Source of the DNA: Sporodiniella umbellata
Lineage: Eukaryota > Mucoromycota > Mucoromycetes > Mucorales > Rhizopodaceae
DNA: 64,000 bases
Direction: 5' to 3'
Assembly: GCA_025677835.1 (NCBI GenBank)
Contig: JAIXMR010000083.1
Span: 58,310 to 122,309 of the forward strand
Part shown: piece after piece, positions 22,101-33,875 of the stretch
How the letters are laid out: each line of letters opens with the position of its first letter
Position numbering within the stretch: position 1 is the first letter of the stretch
Notes under the pieces: model-generated
Databases searched by the model: none
What the model was told of the DNA's origin: nothing
What the model saw: only the letters and a program-made list of their open reading frames with translations
Translations under genes and position numbers: made by a program

Positions 22101-25100
22101 CAATACTACCATTCAAGACTATGTAAAGAGGGGCCTAGGAAAGACATGTAATGTCAATATAAAAACTGTATATGGGACAGTTGTAACGAAAAGGCTTCTT
22201 CTACATCACGACGTAGAAATCGGGGGACCTTTGTATAAAAAAGTTGTAGATAAACTAAACGAGGCGTCAGGCGCTAGTCGACCCTCATATACATTAGGTG
22301 AACTTGATTGTATATCTACTCCAATTGAACGGTTTGATCAGCGCATCAAACGGTTGGAACAAACACTACTGGAGTTAATTGAGAAAGGCGATATGAATGG
22401 GGCATCAAAACTTCAAGATCGAATTCAACAAACAAAAGACAACTATGAGCATCATTCCATTGGGAAAAAATACCCAACAAATACCCTTTGGATGGCCAAT
22501 GCCATACCACATGGATATCATTTCTCAAGAATAAAACGGATGATGCTGCTTCACAAGTTTTTGTTAGAAACATTAGAGCATCCTAAATATCCGCCTGGTG
22601 TTGACAATAAAGCAAGAGAGATTACTGTATCTAGCATCGTTTGGAACTTCACTGCCAAGCTTTTTTGCCAAATAATTGGCCTACAAACAAACAACCATGC
22701 TGTTTTGGAATACTTAAAGAACGAAGAAAATGAACAAAAGGCATTTCCAGAGATTCCTGAAGATATACGGACAATGTTACTGTACAGCAGCCATCAGTTT
22801 CGCCGTAAATTAGGATATCTGTTATACAGCTTACAGGCGCTGAACTGCTTGTTCGTATGCTCTTCAGATAAACATTTGCTTACTAAAAACAACTCTACAG
22901 TATTGCATACAAAATATAAAATTCCTAAAGAAGTTGCGGTTTACAACTACAACGAAGAGAACACGCCTTTGATTGAAAAGTACAGTATGGAAACAAAAGA
23001 GGATCACTGTCACTTTTGGGAAAATCTTGAGACTATGTACAAGGGAGCGGCTCTGCCAAAATATACTGAAAACCAGAGCCCTGAACTTCAAGCAGTGCTC
23101 AAAAGTTTAGTGCAAAAAAGAAACTGGGCCAAAACTCATGTGTATTCTAAAAAGGAAAGAGCTTTTTTGAACTCTTATGTTAACAAACACAAGAAAACAA
23201 CGCCCTTGGATCGATCTGGTTTACTTCGTCAAATTTCTGAAGAGATAGGGTTTGAGTTTGCAGAAGTTCGAGCATATTACGCCAGAATAGAACGAGGTTT
23301 TGAAAAGAAACGAAAAGACAAAGAGATCCAACTCCTTAAAAAGCGTGCCCCTCAGACTTTGAAACCGCATAAGAGAGACAGAATTATTTCGAGTCATAGT
23401 ACTTATCTCAAACGCAAAAAACTAAAGCACACAACAGATTTTTTGGACGATATAGACGACCTACCTGATTCGAAAACCGCAATAAATATGAAACCACTCC
23501 ACAGTTCAAGAGAAAAATGGACATCACAAGAAGATGAAATATTGTTATACTGTGTACCTATTTTGAAACAGCGGTGCAGGAATAGTCCTTTTCGATGGCA
23601 AGCCATTACCCAAGCAATTGACAGAAGTGCTCGTTCTTGCCAACAAAGACATCAAACTAAGCTTAGCAAAGAACCTTGGCTGAAAGAACTATTAAGCAAA
23701 CGTTTAAAAGAATGGACCAGACTATACCAAGCGGGCATATTATCTGGAGAAATTGTAGATAACGACCCTTACGATGCAACGAGCTTTGATTTATTATCGC
23801 TGCTAGATTATTACATAAGGAAGACAGGAGAAAAAGACGCAGAGTAATCCTTTATTGCTATTGACGTTTTTCTGAATCTAATTGCATGTTTATTAGTAAC
23901 CAGGATTTGATAAAATTGCCTGTCTCTAGACAGCTTGTTTTAGATAACTATGAAGTGTCAAAAGAGTTTGGGCCTAGGGATCTATCTCTTTCAACTCAAT
24001 ATTATTCGGCCAGAAATATGTCTGCAAAGATGGATGCTTTGGTTCACGCCTCTTTGACTACCTGCAGATTAAAGGAAGCCGAGTTTGATATTCCTTTGTC
24101 AATGACTAAGCCTATGACCGTACTTGAGAAAGAAGTTTATATGTATAAACTAATTGCTATGGTAACCAAAACATATTATATCTATATGTATTGAGCGCTG
24201 ACTAATCATACATATATATGTGTGTATGTATGTGTACAGATGTGCCTGCTGACACCAGATGAAGTTTATGACCCTATCAAAGGCTACCAAGCCCTTGAAA
24301 AGATATCTCAAGAGGCAAAGAGTCTTGCTCTAAAAAGCCTAAGTGAAGGGGCTTTGATTGTCAAATCAGCTTATTGCCACCGCGTTATTCCAGGAACGAA
24401 AGCTGGAATCTCCAATACCTTTTTGAAACTGTTATCGATTGGAAATGAAGATTTATATCAAAAAGCCAGAAGCTTTGACAACTATTTAAACCAAAAGGAT
24501 GAAGCGACCGCACTCAATACGAGTAGTTTGAATAGCGGCATGGCCTTTACTATATTGAGTTTAGCATCAGAAAATATGGCAAGTATCCGTCTGTTTATAT
24601 CTAGACGATCTAGAATCTAACGGAAAAGCATATAGTTGTCTATGAAAATCTGCGACGAGAATTTTCTTCGGGGTGATATTGAATGTATATGGAGTACCAA
24701 ACGTAAGCTTTCTGAAAAAAAAAAAAAAAAAAAAAAAAAAACTTCCCGGGTTGACATTTTTGAAAAGCACAACAAGACTTTGTTACTGAGTTATCGTTAA
24801 AAAAGACCAAGAGAGACGAGACGATATATGCTGAATTAAAAGCAACTTCTGAGGACAGAAAATTTCCCTGTTTGACGCTAGAAGAGATTGATAAGAAAGC
24901 AAAGGAGCTATGTATCGATAAGGAAGGCTATTTGAGTGATAGGCTTATAGAAAAATTGAAAGAGTGTGGTTCAGAGGGCATCCATTTTTTTGAATTAAGG
25001 GATAAACTCTGTAACGATTTTGACGATGTAGAGATATCGACATGTTTAACCCGTCTGGAGAACTCAAAGCCTCCTTTGATTTGTCAGGTGGGGCCTATGT

Positions 25101-25546
25101 CTGGGTACTATGTGTTGGTGAAGTATGCGGACGATTGGAGTCTCTGCCTGCCCGCCTGCGATAGGGTTGAAAACCAGCAAGCGACCGAATGCATGATTGC
25201 TCCACTAAATATCTGCAATAGCTTGGTAGGTACCGAGACGCCTGAGCTTATAGAAAAAGCACGGATATGCATTGTTGACTTGGTGAGGAAACGGCCGGGT
25301 ATTACCAAAAGTCATATTTGCAACCAACTATCGCTTTTTACACAAAGAGAATTGGACCGAGAGTTAGAACGGCTTGTAGAAGCATGTATATTAAAAGAAA
25401 TCGTATGTTCTTTCGATGATTTTGAAAAGCCCTCGGTTTTCTCAAAAACACGCAAGACACATATGATTTCGCCTGATATTGCCTTTCAAACTCACAAACA
25501 GACCTCTTATTGGTGTATGAACCGATCTTATTTGAAAATAGAATAA
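19125..25546 (+). CDS. TFC3: TFIIIC largest subunit (GTF3C1/Tfc3/Sfc3-like), B-block-binding factor
   Basis: One long multi-exon gene. It starts MLDIVLSRLKEEI (19125-19182), resumes at 19259, and has later introns near 19740-19760, 19877-19950, 20342-20376 and 20606. Further introns lie around 21425-21530 (uncertain), 23843-23899, 24163-24238, 24580-24640 and 24708-24768. Splicing at 23843 (GA/gtaatc ... ttattag/TAAC) joins the long exon ending near 23842 to NQDLIKLPVSRQLVL, so the stop at 23845 is intronic. The product, about 1,850-1,900 residues, has repeated winged-helix-like blocks. The B-block signature is PIPGNQLAVLRVIMRSRKSGIQ with DGRGAGHYAKALEQRGAI. Acidic and Lys-rich linkers, a SANT/Myb-like segment (REKWTSQEDEILLYC ... 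RSARSCQQRHQTKL) and C-terminal winged helices (ITKSHICNQLSLFTQRELDREL) follow. In yeast and animals this subunit recognises the B box of tRNA genes and recruits TFIIIB. Confidence 0.85.
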
Positions 25547-25619
25547 TAAAACTTTGTTTTTTTTTTTTTTTCAAGATTCTGAGTCGATGAATGTATGTAT
25601 GTGCTTTATATATAAAAGA

Positions 25620-27161
25620 TTAGGATGAGCAATTTACAATGAATTGAGGATCGAGATAGGTCTGTACGGCGACATGCACTCTTTCCCAGCGTTTGAATTC
25701 GACTTCAGCTTTTGCGTTTCTTAGTTCTTGTTGTAAGGCACGTTTTGTTTCGGTTTCATTCCAGAGGGCGTTTTGATGTTCTTGCAAGTGATTGGTCATG
25801 ACGGATTGAAAGCGCTGTAATAAGAGATGAGTCTGGCCATCCTGGGCAAGGTGAGCGATGGTCTGATGCATCTGTTGTTTCTCCAGCCGGTCTTTATCGC
25901 GTTGGAGGTGGTCCATGTCTTTTTCGAGCTTTTTGCGTTCGGCGTTAAAGTCAGAGATGTTGCGTGTGAGACGGTCGTATTCTTTCAGTGTCTGCTGCAT
26001 TTCACGTTCATAAGTCGAGAGCTGAAAGAGAAACTCAGCCTCGCGTGTCATGTAGACCTGATGCGTTTCTGCCAGACGTTGTTCGAGTGCCTGGATGGTG
26101 CGCTCCTTTTCAGAGCCTGTTTCAAGCTCCTTGATTAACGCGTCAAGCTCAATCTCGCATTGCTTGTTTACAATCTTTTCTAGCTGCTGATTTCGTTGGG
26201 TGAGCGTCTGGCACTGTTCTCTGAGTTCGGTATCGCTTGCCTGCCATTGTTCGTATTGATCTTGGATGGCACGCTCCAGGGTCTGAGCACGAGTCTGTTC
26301 CTGACGCCATTGTTCTTTGAGATGCAGATAGTCTGGGTAAAGCGCGGATTCGTTGAGCTCTTGAATGCTCGTCATGCTGGTCGTATGGCTAGGTAAGAAA
26401 GAGCCCGAGAACTGGCTATGGCGCGGCAAGGACTGACCGATAAAGTAAAGGTCGTCAATGGATTGTTCCAGCTCACTGTGCTTTTGATAGAGCTCAGCTA
26501 TCAAAGGAAACGCGGGCAGCTCGAGTTTGAGGTAGACTAGACTGGCCCGCTGAATATCGATTTGGAAGCGAATGCGTTGATAGCAAGCGTCTAAGGCGGA
26601 AGAAGAGCAAACTTCAGTCAGGGGTCCAGCCCCGGAAGAAGAAGGTGCTGAGGTCCAGGTAGGTGAGATTGGATAGATCGTCTCTTCCTTAGGCACCAGG
26701 CTACGCTTTCGTGTCGGAAGGATCTGACCTTCGGAACGCTTCCTGGGCGGTGTGAGCACAGCGGTATTTTTAGCAGTGGCAGCAGAAGCAGGTCGGGAGA
26801 TATGAGAAGGCCGTCTGGGCTGAGGTGGTGCTTTGACTTTCAGCTCAGGCGGCGGTACCTTGACTTTAGGCTCTCGGCTAAAAAGATAAGTTTTACCTGT
26901 CGACTCTGACTTTGCCTGTTTGGGTTCCTGAGCGGCTTTCTCTGGCTTTTTTTTAACGTCGGTTTTTGTATCTACTTTCTTGGCCTCTGCCTTTTTACTT
27001 GATTTCATGGAACTTTTTAAACGTAAGCCAGTGCCTCCTGTTTTTCCCAGCTAAAATACCCATTCAGAAGGAAAGAAAGAAAGAGAGAGAGAGAGAATAA
27101 GAAAAAGAAAGCATAGAGCCAGACCACTTACCAGGGATAGCTTTTTAGCTGAACTCATCAT
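25620..27161 (-). CDS. Basic, proline-rich coiled-coil protein, function unknown
   Basis: Two exons. A short first exon begins at 27161 (MMSSAKKLSL) and is spliced across an intron holding GAGA-type repeats (about 27130-27053) to LGKTGGTGLRLKSS; the rest is one exon ending at 25620. The N-terminal 110 residues are Lys/Pro-rich and probably disordered. Residues about 150-230 form a helical segment (LVYLKLELPAFPLIAELYQ). From about 240 to the end there is a long heptad-rich coiled coil (LEKDMDHLQRDKDRLEKQQ). It looks like a scaffold or cytoskeleton-associated protein, with no diagnostic motif. Third codon positions are visibly richer in G/C than in the TFIIIC gene next to it. Confidence 0.7.
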
Positions 27162-27267
27162 GTTTCGAGCCCGAGAATAATAATTAAAAAAAGAAAGAAA
27201 GACATGAAAAAAAGTGGAGTAAAATAAATAAGAAAAGGTAATTTTATTTCATTTTAAGGAGATGTTG

Positions 27268-27517
27268 TCAGTTTACTAACAAGTGCCTTAAAAGTGTACG
27301 TGTTTCTTGACTATCCGAGACGATAATCACAGCATCTTGTTTCAAAAGCACTTTACCCTGCATATCCACAGGCAATGAGAGAACAATAGTATCTTGGTCG
27401 TCTTGGCTGACTTGAATTGGTATCGAGTGCTATAAAGAGATGAAAGACAACAAGAAAGTAAAATCAAAAACAAAAAGCAAAATAAAATCAAAAAAAAAAA
27501 AAAAAAAAAAAAAAACG

Positions 27518-27563
<46 letters not shown>

Positions 27564-29219
27564 CCTTGCACACACACACAAACAGAATCACTCCTTGTTT
27601 TTCATATAAAAGAAAGCGATTATCCTTTCTCACCTTCACCTCCCTCCTCTCTCGCTCTTTCTCTCTTTTCTCCTTACTTGTTCAAAACGTTGTACAATCG
27701 TATTTAATTCGACGCGGATCTGGGGCTGGCCTTGCTCAGGTGTAGTATTGGGTTCGAGTTCATAGTTGTTGTTATAAAAATGAAGTGTTCCTCGAATAGG
27801 TGCATACATTGAGACACGCCCTTCAGTATCTCTTTGTGAAATAGGCTGAATGGTTTTAGCCAACTTTTTTTTTTTTTTTAGAAAATTTGAGTGGCTCGTT
27901 GTATTTCCCCTTGTTTTTTTTTTTTTAAAATCTACCTTTTCACTCACTGTGACCTTTTCCCAATCCCGTTCAAGGTCAATATTGATAATATCACCGACTT
28001 TATAAATATAGACGGATGTATGTGGCTGACTTGAAAGATCTTCCCTTACTAGGTCTGCACCTTTCATCAAAGGGATCAACAGATGGCGAGTGTTTTCACC
28101 CAACTCGGTATGACGAAGTACGGACGGAAGATCTTCAAGTCTGAGGCGTGTCTCTAATGGGATTCTAACAAAATTGATTTCGGTTTTTTCAGGCAACGTC
28201 TCTAACGGCCAATCGGTTTCGGGCACTAATAATAATAAAAGGTAAGAAAGAAACCTCTATCGATTGGATTGTGTTTACAGATCGAAAGACATGTTGTTTT
28301 GGTATTTTTCCAGTGTTGAAAGAACCAAGGAAGAGCTCCGGATTGCATGGCTCTTGCTTCACCAGCAAACACGATACAGGGTTCTCGTAAGGGTTGAGCG
28401 GCCAAGGTGTGGGAGTCGATATGAGGGATGGTATGGAGTGCTCCTTGTCGCATCAGATGGCCATGCGCCAAAGGTGTCTCGGGTTCATACAGCATCGACT
28501 GACGATCCCGGTTCATCCATTCCCCACAGATATTAGCATATTGAAGACTAGGATGGGCAATAGGATAGGCAACGTAGATTGGGATCTGGTCTTTGGCAGG
28601 GCCTAGCTCGCGGATCCCAATGGTTTTGAAATATCCTTCGATATCCCCAATAAGATCAAACAAGAGGTTGGTGGAAGGGGAAGCAATCAAGACGTTTTGG
28701 TTTGCTTGGATGGCTCGGGCTTCTTATTGGGTTACTCATTGAACGCATCTCATTTTTTATATCTATATATGTACATACCGATATGGGCCATACATCTTCC
28801 ACGCGAACGTTCAAAAGAAACATGGTTTGAAGAAGGTTCAAGCACGTTAGAGGCAATAACAGCATCTGCAGATAACAACACGCTGGGATCAAACGGTGCA
28901 GGATGAAGGTTGGGATAAAGCGAGGTGGTGGAAAGAAAGACGATTTTCTTAAAGCTGGTTTCAATCACCCAGTTGGCGCTTCCGAGACTATGTCCTGAAC
29001 TATAAGCGACCAAGGAGAGAGTACTGAACAAGAAGAGGGTTTCGTTGTATCGCACTGACTGGATTTTTTCTATACATCGTTGAATATCTTTGGCCGTATA
29101 GATCTTTCGCCATTGATCTTCTATCGCTACCGTAGGCTGATAACTCACTCCAGGTGCTATGCTTGATACATGAGGTCCATGATATACCAAAAGCTCTTCC
29201 ATTCGTTGTCTATGCTAAC

Positions 29220-29255
<36 letters not shown>

Positions 29256-29631
29256 CAATTTACTTTGCGAATTCAATGGTAGGTTCTGTCGCTATGATCT
29301 TTCCCTTGTAACCAAGGTATTCAGTCAAATAAGGTAAACCGAGCATAGACTCTGTATGTGAGATCAAGACAAGGTCAACCGTAGCCAAGTCAATCAAACC
29401 AAGATCCGGAATGCGAAATAAAGTACATTGTTCGGTTTCCATACGCGTCTCCAGCGCTCGTTTCCCCTGATCGCTAAAATAGTGATTCAAGACACTCGAG
29501 AGATCCTTGAGAGGTGTTGGGGGTGTGCTGTGGGTACCGAAAGACTTGATTTCTAAAGGGCAATTCAAAAGAATCTTTAGTTGTCGAATCTTGCATAAAA
29601 ACACATTTTCAGCAAGACAATGAATCTTCAT
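27268..29631 (-). CDS. INTS9: Integrator complex subunit 9-like protein (metallo-beta-lactamase/beta-CASP fold)
   Basis: A multi-exon minus-strand gene starting MKIHCLAENVFLCK. The wording follows INTS9: LIDLATVDLVLISHTESMLG and LPYLTEYLGYKGKIIATEP, then the spliced FAK-QRMEELL, DIQRCIEKIQSVRYNETL, LSLVAYSSGHSLGSANWVIE and NVLIASPSTNLLFDLI. The beta-CASP part has EPCIVFAGEARAMQSGALPWF and INFVRIPLETRLRLEDL. As in known INTS9, the zinc-binding HxHxDH motif is reduced to ISHTES, so the subunit is presumably non-catalytic and pairs with INTS11. Integrator cleaves snRNA 3' ends and paused transcripts. The C-terminus ends LLRHLLVN. Introns carry long poly-T or poly-A tracts (about 27491-27515, 27868-27881, 29225-29252) and a (CT)n block. 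CPSF100/CPSF73-type nucleases are the alternative, but the order and wording fit INTS9 better. Confidence 0.8.
27522..27558. repeat. (CT)n microsatellite beside a poly-A run
   Basis: About 18 CT units directly after a 25-nt A run and followed by a short (CA)n, all inside an intron of the INTS9-like gene. Confidence 0.9.
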
Positions 29632-29714
29632 GCTCTTTAGAATAAAATAAAAAATAAAAATAGAAAAAAAAAAAAAAAAAAAAAAAAAGGGATTTTTTGA
29701 GTGAGGGTGTGACT

Positions 29715-30798
29715 TTATTCAGAGGGATAGAGAATAAGAATGACGAGGATCCAGATAAGGGACATCAGTACGTTGACTGGGAAAAGGGATAAGTAAAAGA
29801 AAGAGGTCTTTTGTTTACCTTGACAGATGAAAAAGTCAGCAAAGAACTTGTGGCGGTTGAGGTATTTCTGTTGGGTGAGACCATCGAGGGTGAGGGTCAA
29901 GAGCGAGACTGCAAACAGAAAGAGGGCTATGGAGAGGGACCTGTTGAGTTGTTGATAATACCGAAGCCTGTTCTGGGCCATTGAATGCAACGATACAAAA
30001 AGGGATCTAAAGCGACGATGGGACACGATACCGAGTAAGGAGATCAAGAGCATTTCAAGACTGTAAAGTAACTGTGGCATGATTTCCTTATAGGTCGGAT
30101 CGTACGAGGCTTTGGCAAAGTTGAATTCCACCAGGGGAAACAAAAGAAGGTTAAGTCCTGTCCTGGTTCGATGAGCATAGACAGACATGGACCGAACGCT
30201 ACTTACCAAACCACATAGACTTTGAATTCCTTGGTGCTCATAAAACGAGTGCCAATCACACGTTTGGTGAGATGATTCCAAAAACACTGCAGGAGCAAGA
30301 GGGTACCTCTAGAAAAGCATTGATATACATAGAGATCTATAGGTAGACATATCTTACGTCTGTAACGAAAAGCCGATACAGATGCTATAATTGATGGGCG
30401 TCACCATCTGTTGGTGTGCCTGAGTCCAGAAAGATTCAGGCTTGGGAACCAGCAGGAGGTCAGGCTGCTGAACAAAGCCCTCTCGATATTTGACCGTGCA
30501 AGAAACGATATCTGTGCAGGGTGGGCTATCAACAATGGATAACAAGAGAACTGACACTTACCGTAGTAGAGCTGAAAAGGGATCATAAACAAGATCAACA
30601 GGCTCACCACAGCCTTCATCTCACCCTGCCTTAGACGAGCCAAGGCGGTATAACCTGAGGTTTGATGAATACGAAAGAGATACCAAAGATAGATATAAGA
30701 CAGACCGATTACCCTCTCTAGAATAACATGGATTGAGTGGCCCCCCCCCTTACATTCTCTTTCTTACGTAAAAAACTATAGTCGCTCAAGTGTGTCAT
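29715..30798 (-). CDS. Polytopic membrane protein, family not recognised
   Basis: Read as a four- or five-exon minus-strand gene starting at 30798 (MTHLSDYSFL). Its introns include about 30769-30720 and 30561-30530, with another near 30353-30310; the frame is kept through QRVIGLSYIYLWYLF. Hydrophobic segments include VIGLSYIYLWYLF, AVVSLLILFMIPFQLYYG, INYSICIGFSL, LNLLLFPLVEF, LLYSLEMLLISLLGI, SIALFLFAVSLLTLTL and a C-terminal VNVLMSLIWILVILIL, about seven in all. A charged stretch (SHRRFRSLFVSLHSMAQNR) sits between two of them. The seven-helix count would fit a receptor-like or transporter-like protein, but there is no family signature I trust. Codon use is G/C-richer than in most of the window, like its neighbours. 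Confidence 0.6.
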
Positions 30799-31056
30799 CC
30801 CTTGCCCTGGTAAAACAAAACAAAACAAAAAAACAGGGAAAAAATAACAAAACAAAAAGCAAAAATGAAATAAACAACAGCCAAAGAAAAGGGAGGGATC
30901 GCTATTCAAGGAGAGATGGCTGCTAAGGAGGAGGTTGAATTCAATTGTTGATGGATGGCATAAAATAAGGCGGATTTTTTTTTTTTTTTTTTTTTTTTCT
31001 TTTTTTAATTTTGTTTTTTTTTAAAAAAAAAAAAAAAAAAAAAATCATTTGAAAAG

Positions 31057-31512
31057 ATGAGCGATGTATTAGGCTATAGTTATGGTGCTATTGTATTTGC
31101 AGGTGGCTTGATTGGATTTTTCAAAGGTAAATCCGAAAAAAAAAAAAAAAAAAGGGGAAAGGGGAGAGGAATACTGAAAGAAAAAGTTAGCGGGTAGTGT
31201 GCCCTCATTAGCAGCGGGAGCCTTATTCGGTGGATTAGCCAGTCTGGGAGCCTATCAAGTATCCCAGGATGCTCAGAATGTGGCTTTAGGATTAGGTAAG
31301 CCAAGCAGGATAAGGCAGTGGGTTGAAGAAAGACATGTTTAGGTGTAAGTCTGGTTCTTTTGGTTGTGATGGGTGCCCGATTCTATCGAGGACGCAAAGT
31401 GATGCCTGCAGGCCTGGTGAGCTTATTAAGGTACATGGGAAAGAAAAAGTAAGTCACTGACCTTCTGTTTAGTCTGTTGATGGTGATTCGATACACCGCT
31501 CGTTTACTGTAA
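31057..31512 (+). CDS. TMEM14 family small membrane protein
   Basis: Four small exons (31057-31125, about 31190-31294, about 31341-31430, about 31472-31512) give a protein of about 100 residues: start MSDVLGYSYGAIVFAGG, join FFK-AGSVPSLAAGALFGG, then LASLGAYQVSQDAQNVALGL, RFYRGRKVMPAGLVSLLS and end MVIRYTARLL. Length, four glycine-rich helices and the GLIGFFKAGS and R-x-K-x-M-P-A-G motifs are those of TMEM14/UPF0136. In animals TMEM14C acts in the inner mitochondrial membrane in porphyrin transport, and plant FAX proteins of the same fold export fatty acids; which applies here is unknown. The first intron contains a poly-A run. Confidence 0.88.
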
Positions 31513-31644
31513 AGAGGCAGCCGATGTATTCATTTTGTCTGCTAAAACGTGAACAGAAAGTTTCAAAAGTACCTTTCTGCAGGGCTTATCATTGGCTGTA
31601 AAGACAAGTATAAAGAAATCTGTGGGTTCCCTTTTACGCGAATG

Positions 31645-31681
<37 letters not shown>

Positions 31682-31972
31682 GCAATGACAATAAGGATCC
31701 TTTTTTTTTTTTCTCGACGCTATGAAACGAAAAACGCTCTTTTGGCCATTTGCGACCAACATTGAGTTGAGGAAAACTGTTTGTAAGCCAAAGTACTGGC
31801 CATGGATAGAAAGTAAGCTGGATCAAGACTCTCTGACAAACACATACTCGCTGTCTATACGCCTCGTTTACACTGCTCTGCTTTGGAGCTCTCGATAGAT
31901 TTCATTTAGGCGATTTGCCTTTGGAGCTCTCTTTATTATGTTTTATCGAGGTCTCGGATGACATCACTCGAA
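31513..31972. other. Convergent intergenic region with (TAA)n microsatellite
   Basis: Lies between the 3' ends of TMEM14 and Yippee. A TAA/ATA trinucleotide repeat runs 31644-31677. No gene seen; an open stretch on the minus strand here is generated by the repeat (Ile run). Confidence 0.6.
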
Positions 31973-32368
31973 CTATTCATAGGGCCGACGGGTGGGTGTC
32001 TCTAGGCGGTTTTCGAGATAGACTTTATCCGAGAGATCCATTAAAAGTTTCTTTTCCAGTACAAACTTGCCTTCTTTGTATTTATTGACGCTGGTGAACG
32101 CTTTAACCTAGAAAAATAAGAGTGAGTAACCGAGAGTTTGGCTATCTTTGACTTACATAGGTCCATCCGATCAACGTTAGGCAATGAGTGCAAAAGACGT
32201 CCTTGACTCGATGAAGACCTGAAGACATATGGCGGTCTTGTGCCTTTCCATAATCCACATTGACTCTACAATAAATACGATCAACACAGCTTCCCTTTTA
32301 TTTTTTTTTTAATGACTTACACTTGCTCAAATAAGAAGGCTTGACCATGTTGACCATGAAATTGCTAT

Positions 32369-32412
<44 letters not shown>

Positions 32413-32596
32413 ACACACACATAACAAAAAAAGCATAGAGAAAATAAGCCTTTTTTGTTCTTTATTTTTCTTTTTTTTTCTTTTTTTTTTTTACTCTAGA
32501 AATAACGTTTTCTGAACTTGAAAGGTGTGTTTCGCATTGACGACATGCATAAATACTGGCGCTTTCATCTAGATAGTGGCGATAACTAAGGCCCAT
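31973..32596 (-). CDS. MOH1: Yippee-like zinc-binding protein
   Basis: Four exons, 32596-32495, 32364-32321, 32265-32157 and 32107-31973, all with GT/AG ends and matching phases, give 129 residues. Start MGLSYRHYLDESASIYACRQC; the joined exons read ISR-QFHGQHGQAFLFEQ-VVNVDYGKA, HMSSGLHRVKDVFCTHC and IGWTY-VKAF, then YKEGKFVLEK. The two CxxC pairs (CRQC and CTHC) are exactly 52 residues apart, the invariant Yippee spacing, and the G-x-x-G-x-A-x-L-F and Y-K-E-G-K-F motifs are present. Yippee proteins bind one zinc ion in a cereblon-like (CULT/MSS4) fold; yeast Moh1 is linked to stationary-phase survival, and other members belong to GID/CTLH ubiquitin ligases. The first intron opens GTAAAAAAAAAAAA, and the second begins after a (CA)n microsatellite in the first. 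The gene is easy to miss because each exon is short. Confidence 0.93.
32371..32408. repeat. (CA)n microsatellite inside Yippee intron 1
   Basis: About 18 CA units directly next to the acceptor of the first Yippee intron (minus strand). Confidence 0.9.
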
Positions 32597-33142
32597 TTCC
32601 TCTCACTTTGTTCTCGGCAGATTTTTTCTTTAATACAAACACACACACACACTCTCTCTCTCTCTCTCTCTCACTCTTGCACACTGGCACGTAACACAAC
32701 GTAACACACTAGGGTGCAATCAAACGAGATAAAAAGTAGGAAAAAAATAAAAAATTAAAGTAAAAAATAAAAAAAAATAAAAAAAAAGAATGAAAAGAAA
32801 GAGTAAAGAAAGACCTAAGCGGGGAGGGGGGGGGTTTATAAATAAATAAATAAAATCTTGGAAAAACAAGATTCAGAATGAATAGTGATTGATAGACGCA
32901 CACCTTTATTGACACACACACACACAGAGAGATTGGGTGAAAGAGAGCGGAGAGTCAAGGATTTATTTATCATGCATGAATTTCTTTTTATTTATGAGAT
33001 GGGGTTTGAGCCAATCACAGCGCGCGTTTTTAAGCCAGTGAGACAACGATGGTAGTGATAAGCCAATCAGAAAGGCTGTTATAATTTCTTGGAGTGATGA
33101 TACAATAAGAATGCGGGAATGATGAAAGGATATGCAAACAGA
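32597..33142. promoter_or_regulatory. Yippee upstream region with two CCAAT boxes
   Basis: Spacer of about 550 bp between the bZIP 3' end and the Yippee start. CCAAT occurs at 33011-33015 and 33063-33067 in near-identical contexts (GCCAATCA), the classic HAP2/3/5 (NF-Y) target. A (CA)n(CT)n stretch lies near 32638-32672, closest to the Yippee start. Use of the sites is inference. Confidence 0.4.
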
Positions 33143-33768
33143 CTACGAATGAGTCTCTTGATTTTTTTGTGTGATAGAAGTCAGCAGGGACTTTAGCAGT
33201 CGATTCTACCAAAGGTTAATACCACCTTTCTTTCCCTCCTCCTTTTTTTTTTTTGGCTTACTTCTTGATCCAGCTGATCGAGTTTGTCTGAATCCGAATC
33301 CTTTTCTACCCGGAAACGATGGATGAACTGTTCCAGCTGATGGATGCGTCCCAGAATGGCTTGGTTATCTTCTGTCGAATACACTGGGGAAGCGGGCTGT
33401 GGGCTGATCTCCACTAACGGATGGGCTGGATCGAGCTCTCTCAGCGCCTGTGCTAAGCGCTCATTCTTTTTCTCTAAAGCCTGCACTCGGTCCTGCAGTT
33501 CACGTTCGCGTTGCTTGCGACGGTCTCGGAAACGAGCAGAGGCGCCTGCGTTCCTTCTTCTTTTCTCTGCCAGTACTTGTTCTGAGCTCAGCTTGTCGTT
33601 ACTCGATGACTCGTCGGATCCACGCCGTTCATAAGCCCATTCAGGCCCGCGGTCGTAAGGCTTGGGTAACAACGTCAATCGTTTCTTTTCAAAAGGTGGC
33701 GAGGCAAGACTCGCAGTGAACATGGCCATCGAAGGCAACAGTTGACTCGCTGTAGGTGAAACGCTCAT
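33143..33768 (-). CDS. bZIP transcription factor (Cys3/Met4/Atf-like basic region)
   Basis: Two exons, 33768-33262 and 33205-33143, give 189 residues; the splice keeps frame and extends the zipper (LDQLDQE-NRLLKSLL). The basic region RRRNAGASARFRDRRK with the invariant N-x-x-x-S-x-R core lies at about residues 71-86, and a leucine zipper follows (LQDRVQALEKKNERLAQAL). A second short helix (ILGRIHQLEQFIHRF) follows near the C-terminus. The R-N-x-x-A-S-A-R-F-R wording matches the Cys3/Met4/Zip1 group, known for sulfur-metabolism or stress control in ascomycetes. The first 65 residues are Ser/Pro-rich and acidic-poor. Two TGACGCA half-palindromes lie about 340-370 bp upstream, which may hint at autoregulation. 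Confidence 0.88.
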
Positions 33769-33831
33769 AAAAATAAATAAATAAATAAAAAAGAGAAAAG
33801 AAAAACAATCTCTGGTTTTTATTTATTTATT

Positions 33832-33833
<2 letters not shown>

Positions 33834-33875
<42 letters not shown>
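33834..33875. repeat. 42-nt poly-T homopolymer
   Basis: Uninterrupted T run about 65 bp upstream of the bZIP start codon, preceded by TTTA tetranucleotide repeats. Confidence 0.85.

Noticed and set aside
23886..25546. Separate small genes after the long TFIIIC exon
   Set aside because: Splicing at 23843/23899, 24163/24239, 24580/24641 and 24708/24769 keeps one continuous frame, so they are exons of the same gene.
25827..26396. Plus-strand open stretches in 25.8-26.4 kb
   Set aside because: Antisense to the G/C-rich coiled-coil gene; the minus frame has a full-length coiled coil and splice-consistent start.
27522..27639. Arg/Glu dipeptide-repeat peptide
   Set aside because: Product of the (CT)n microsatellite in an intron of the INTS9-like gene.
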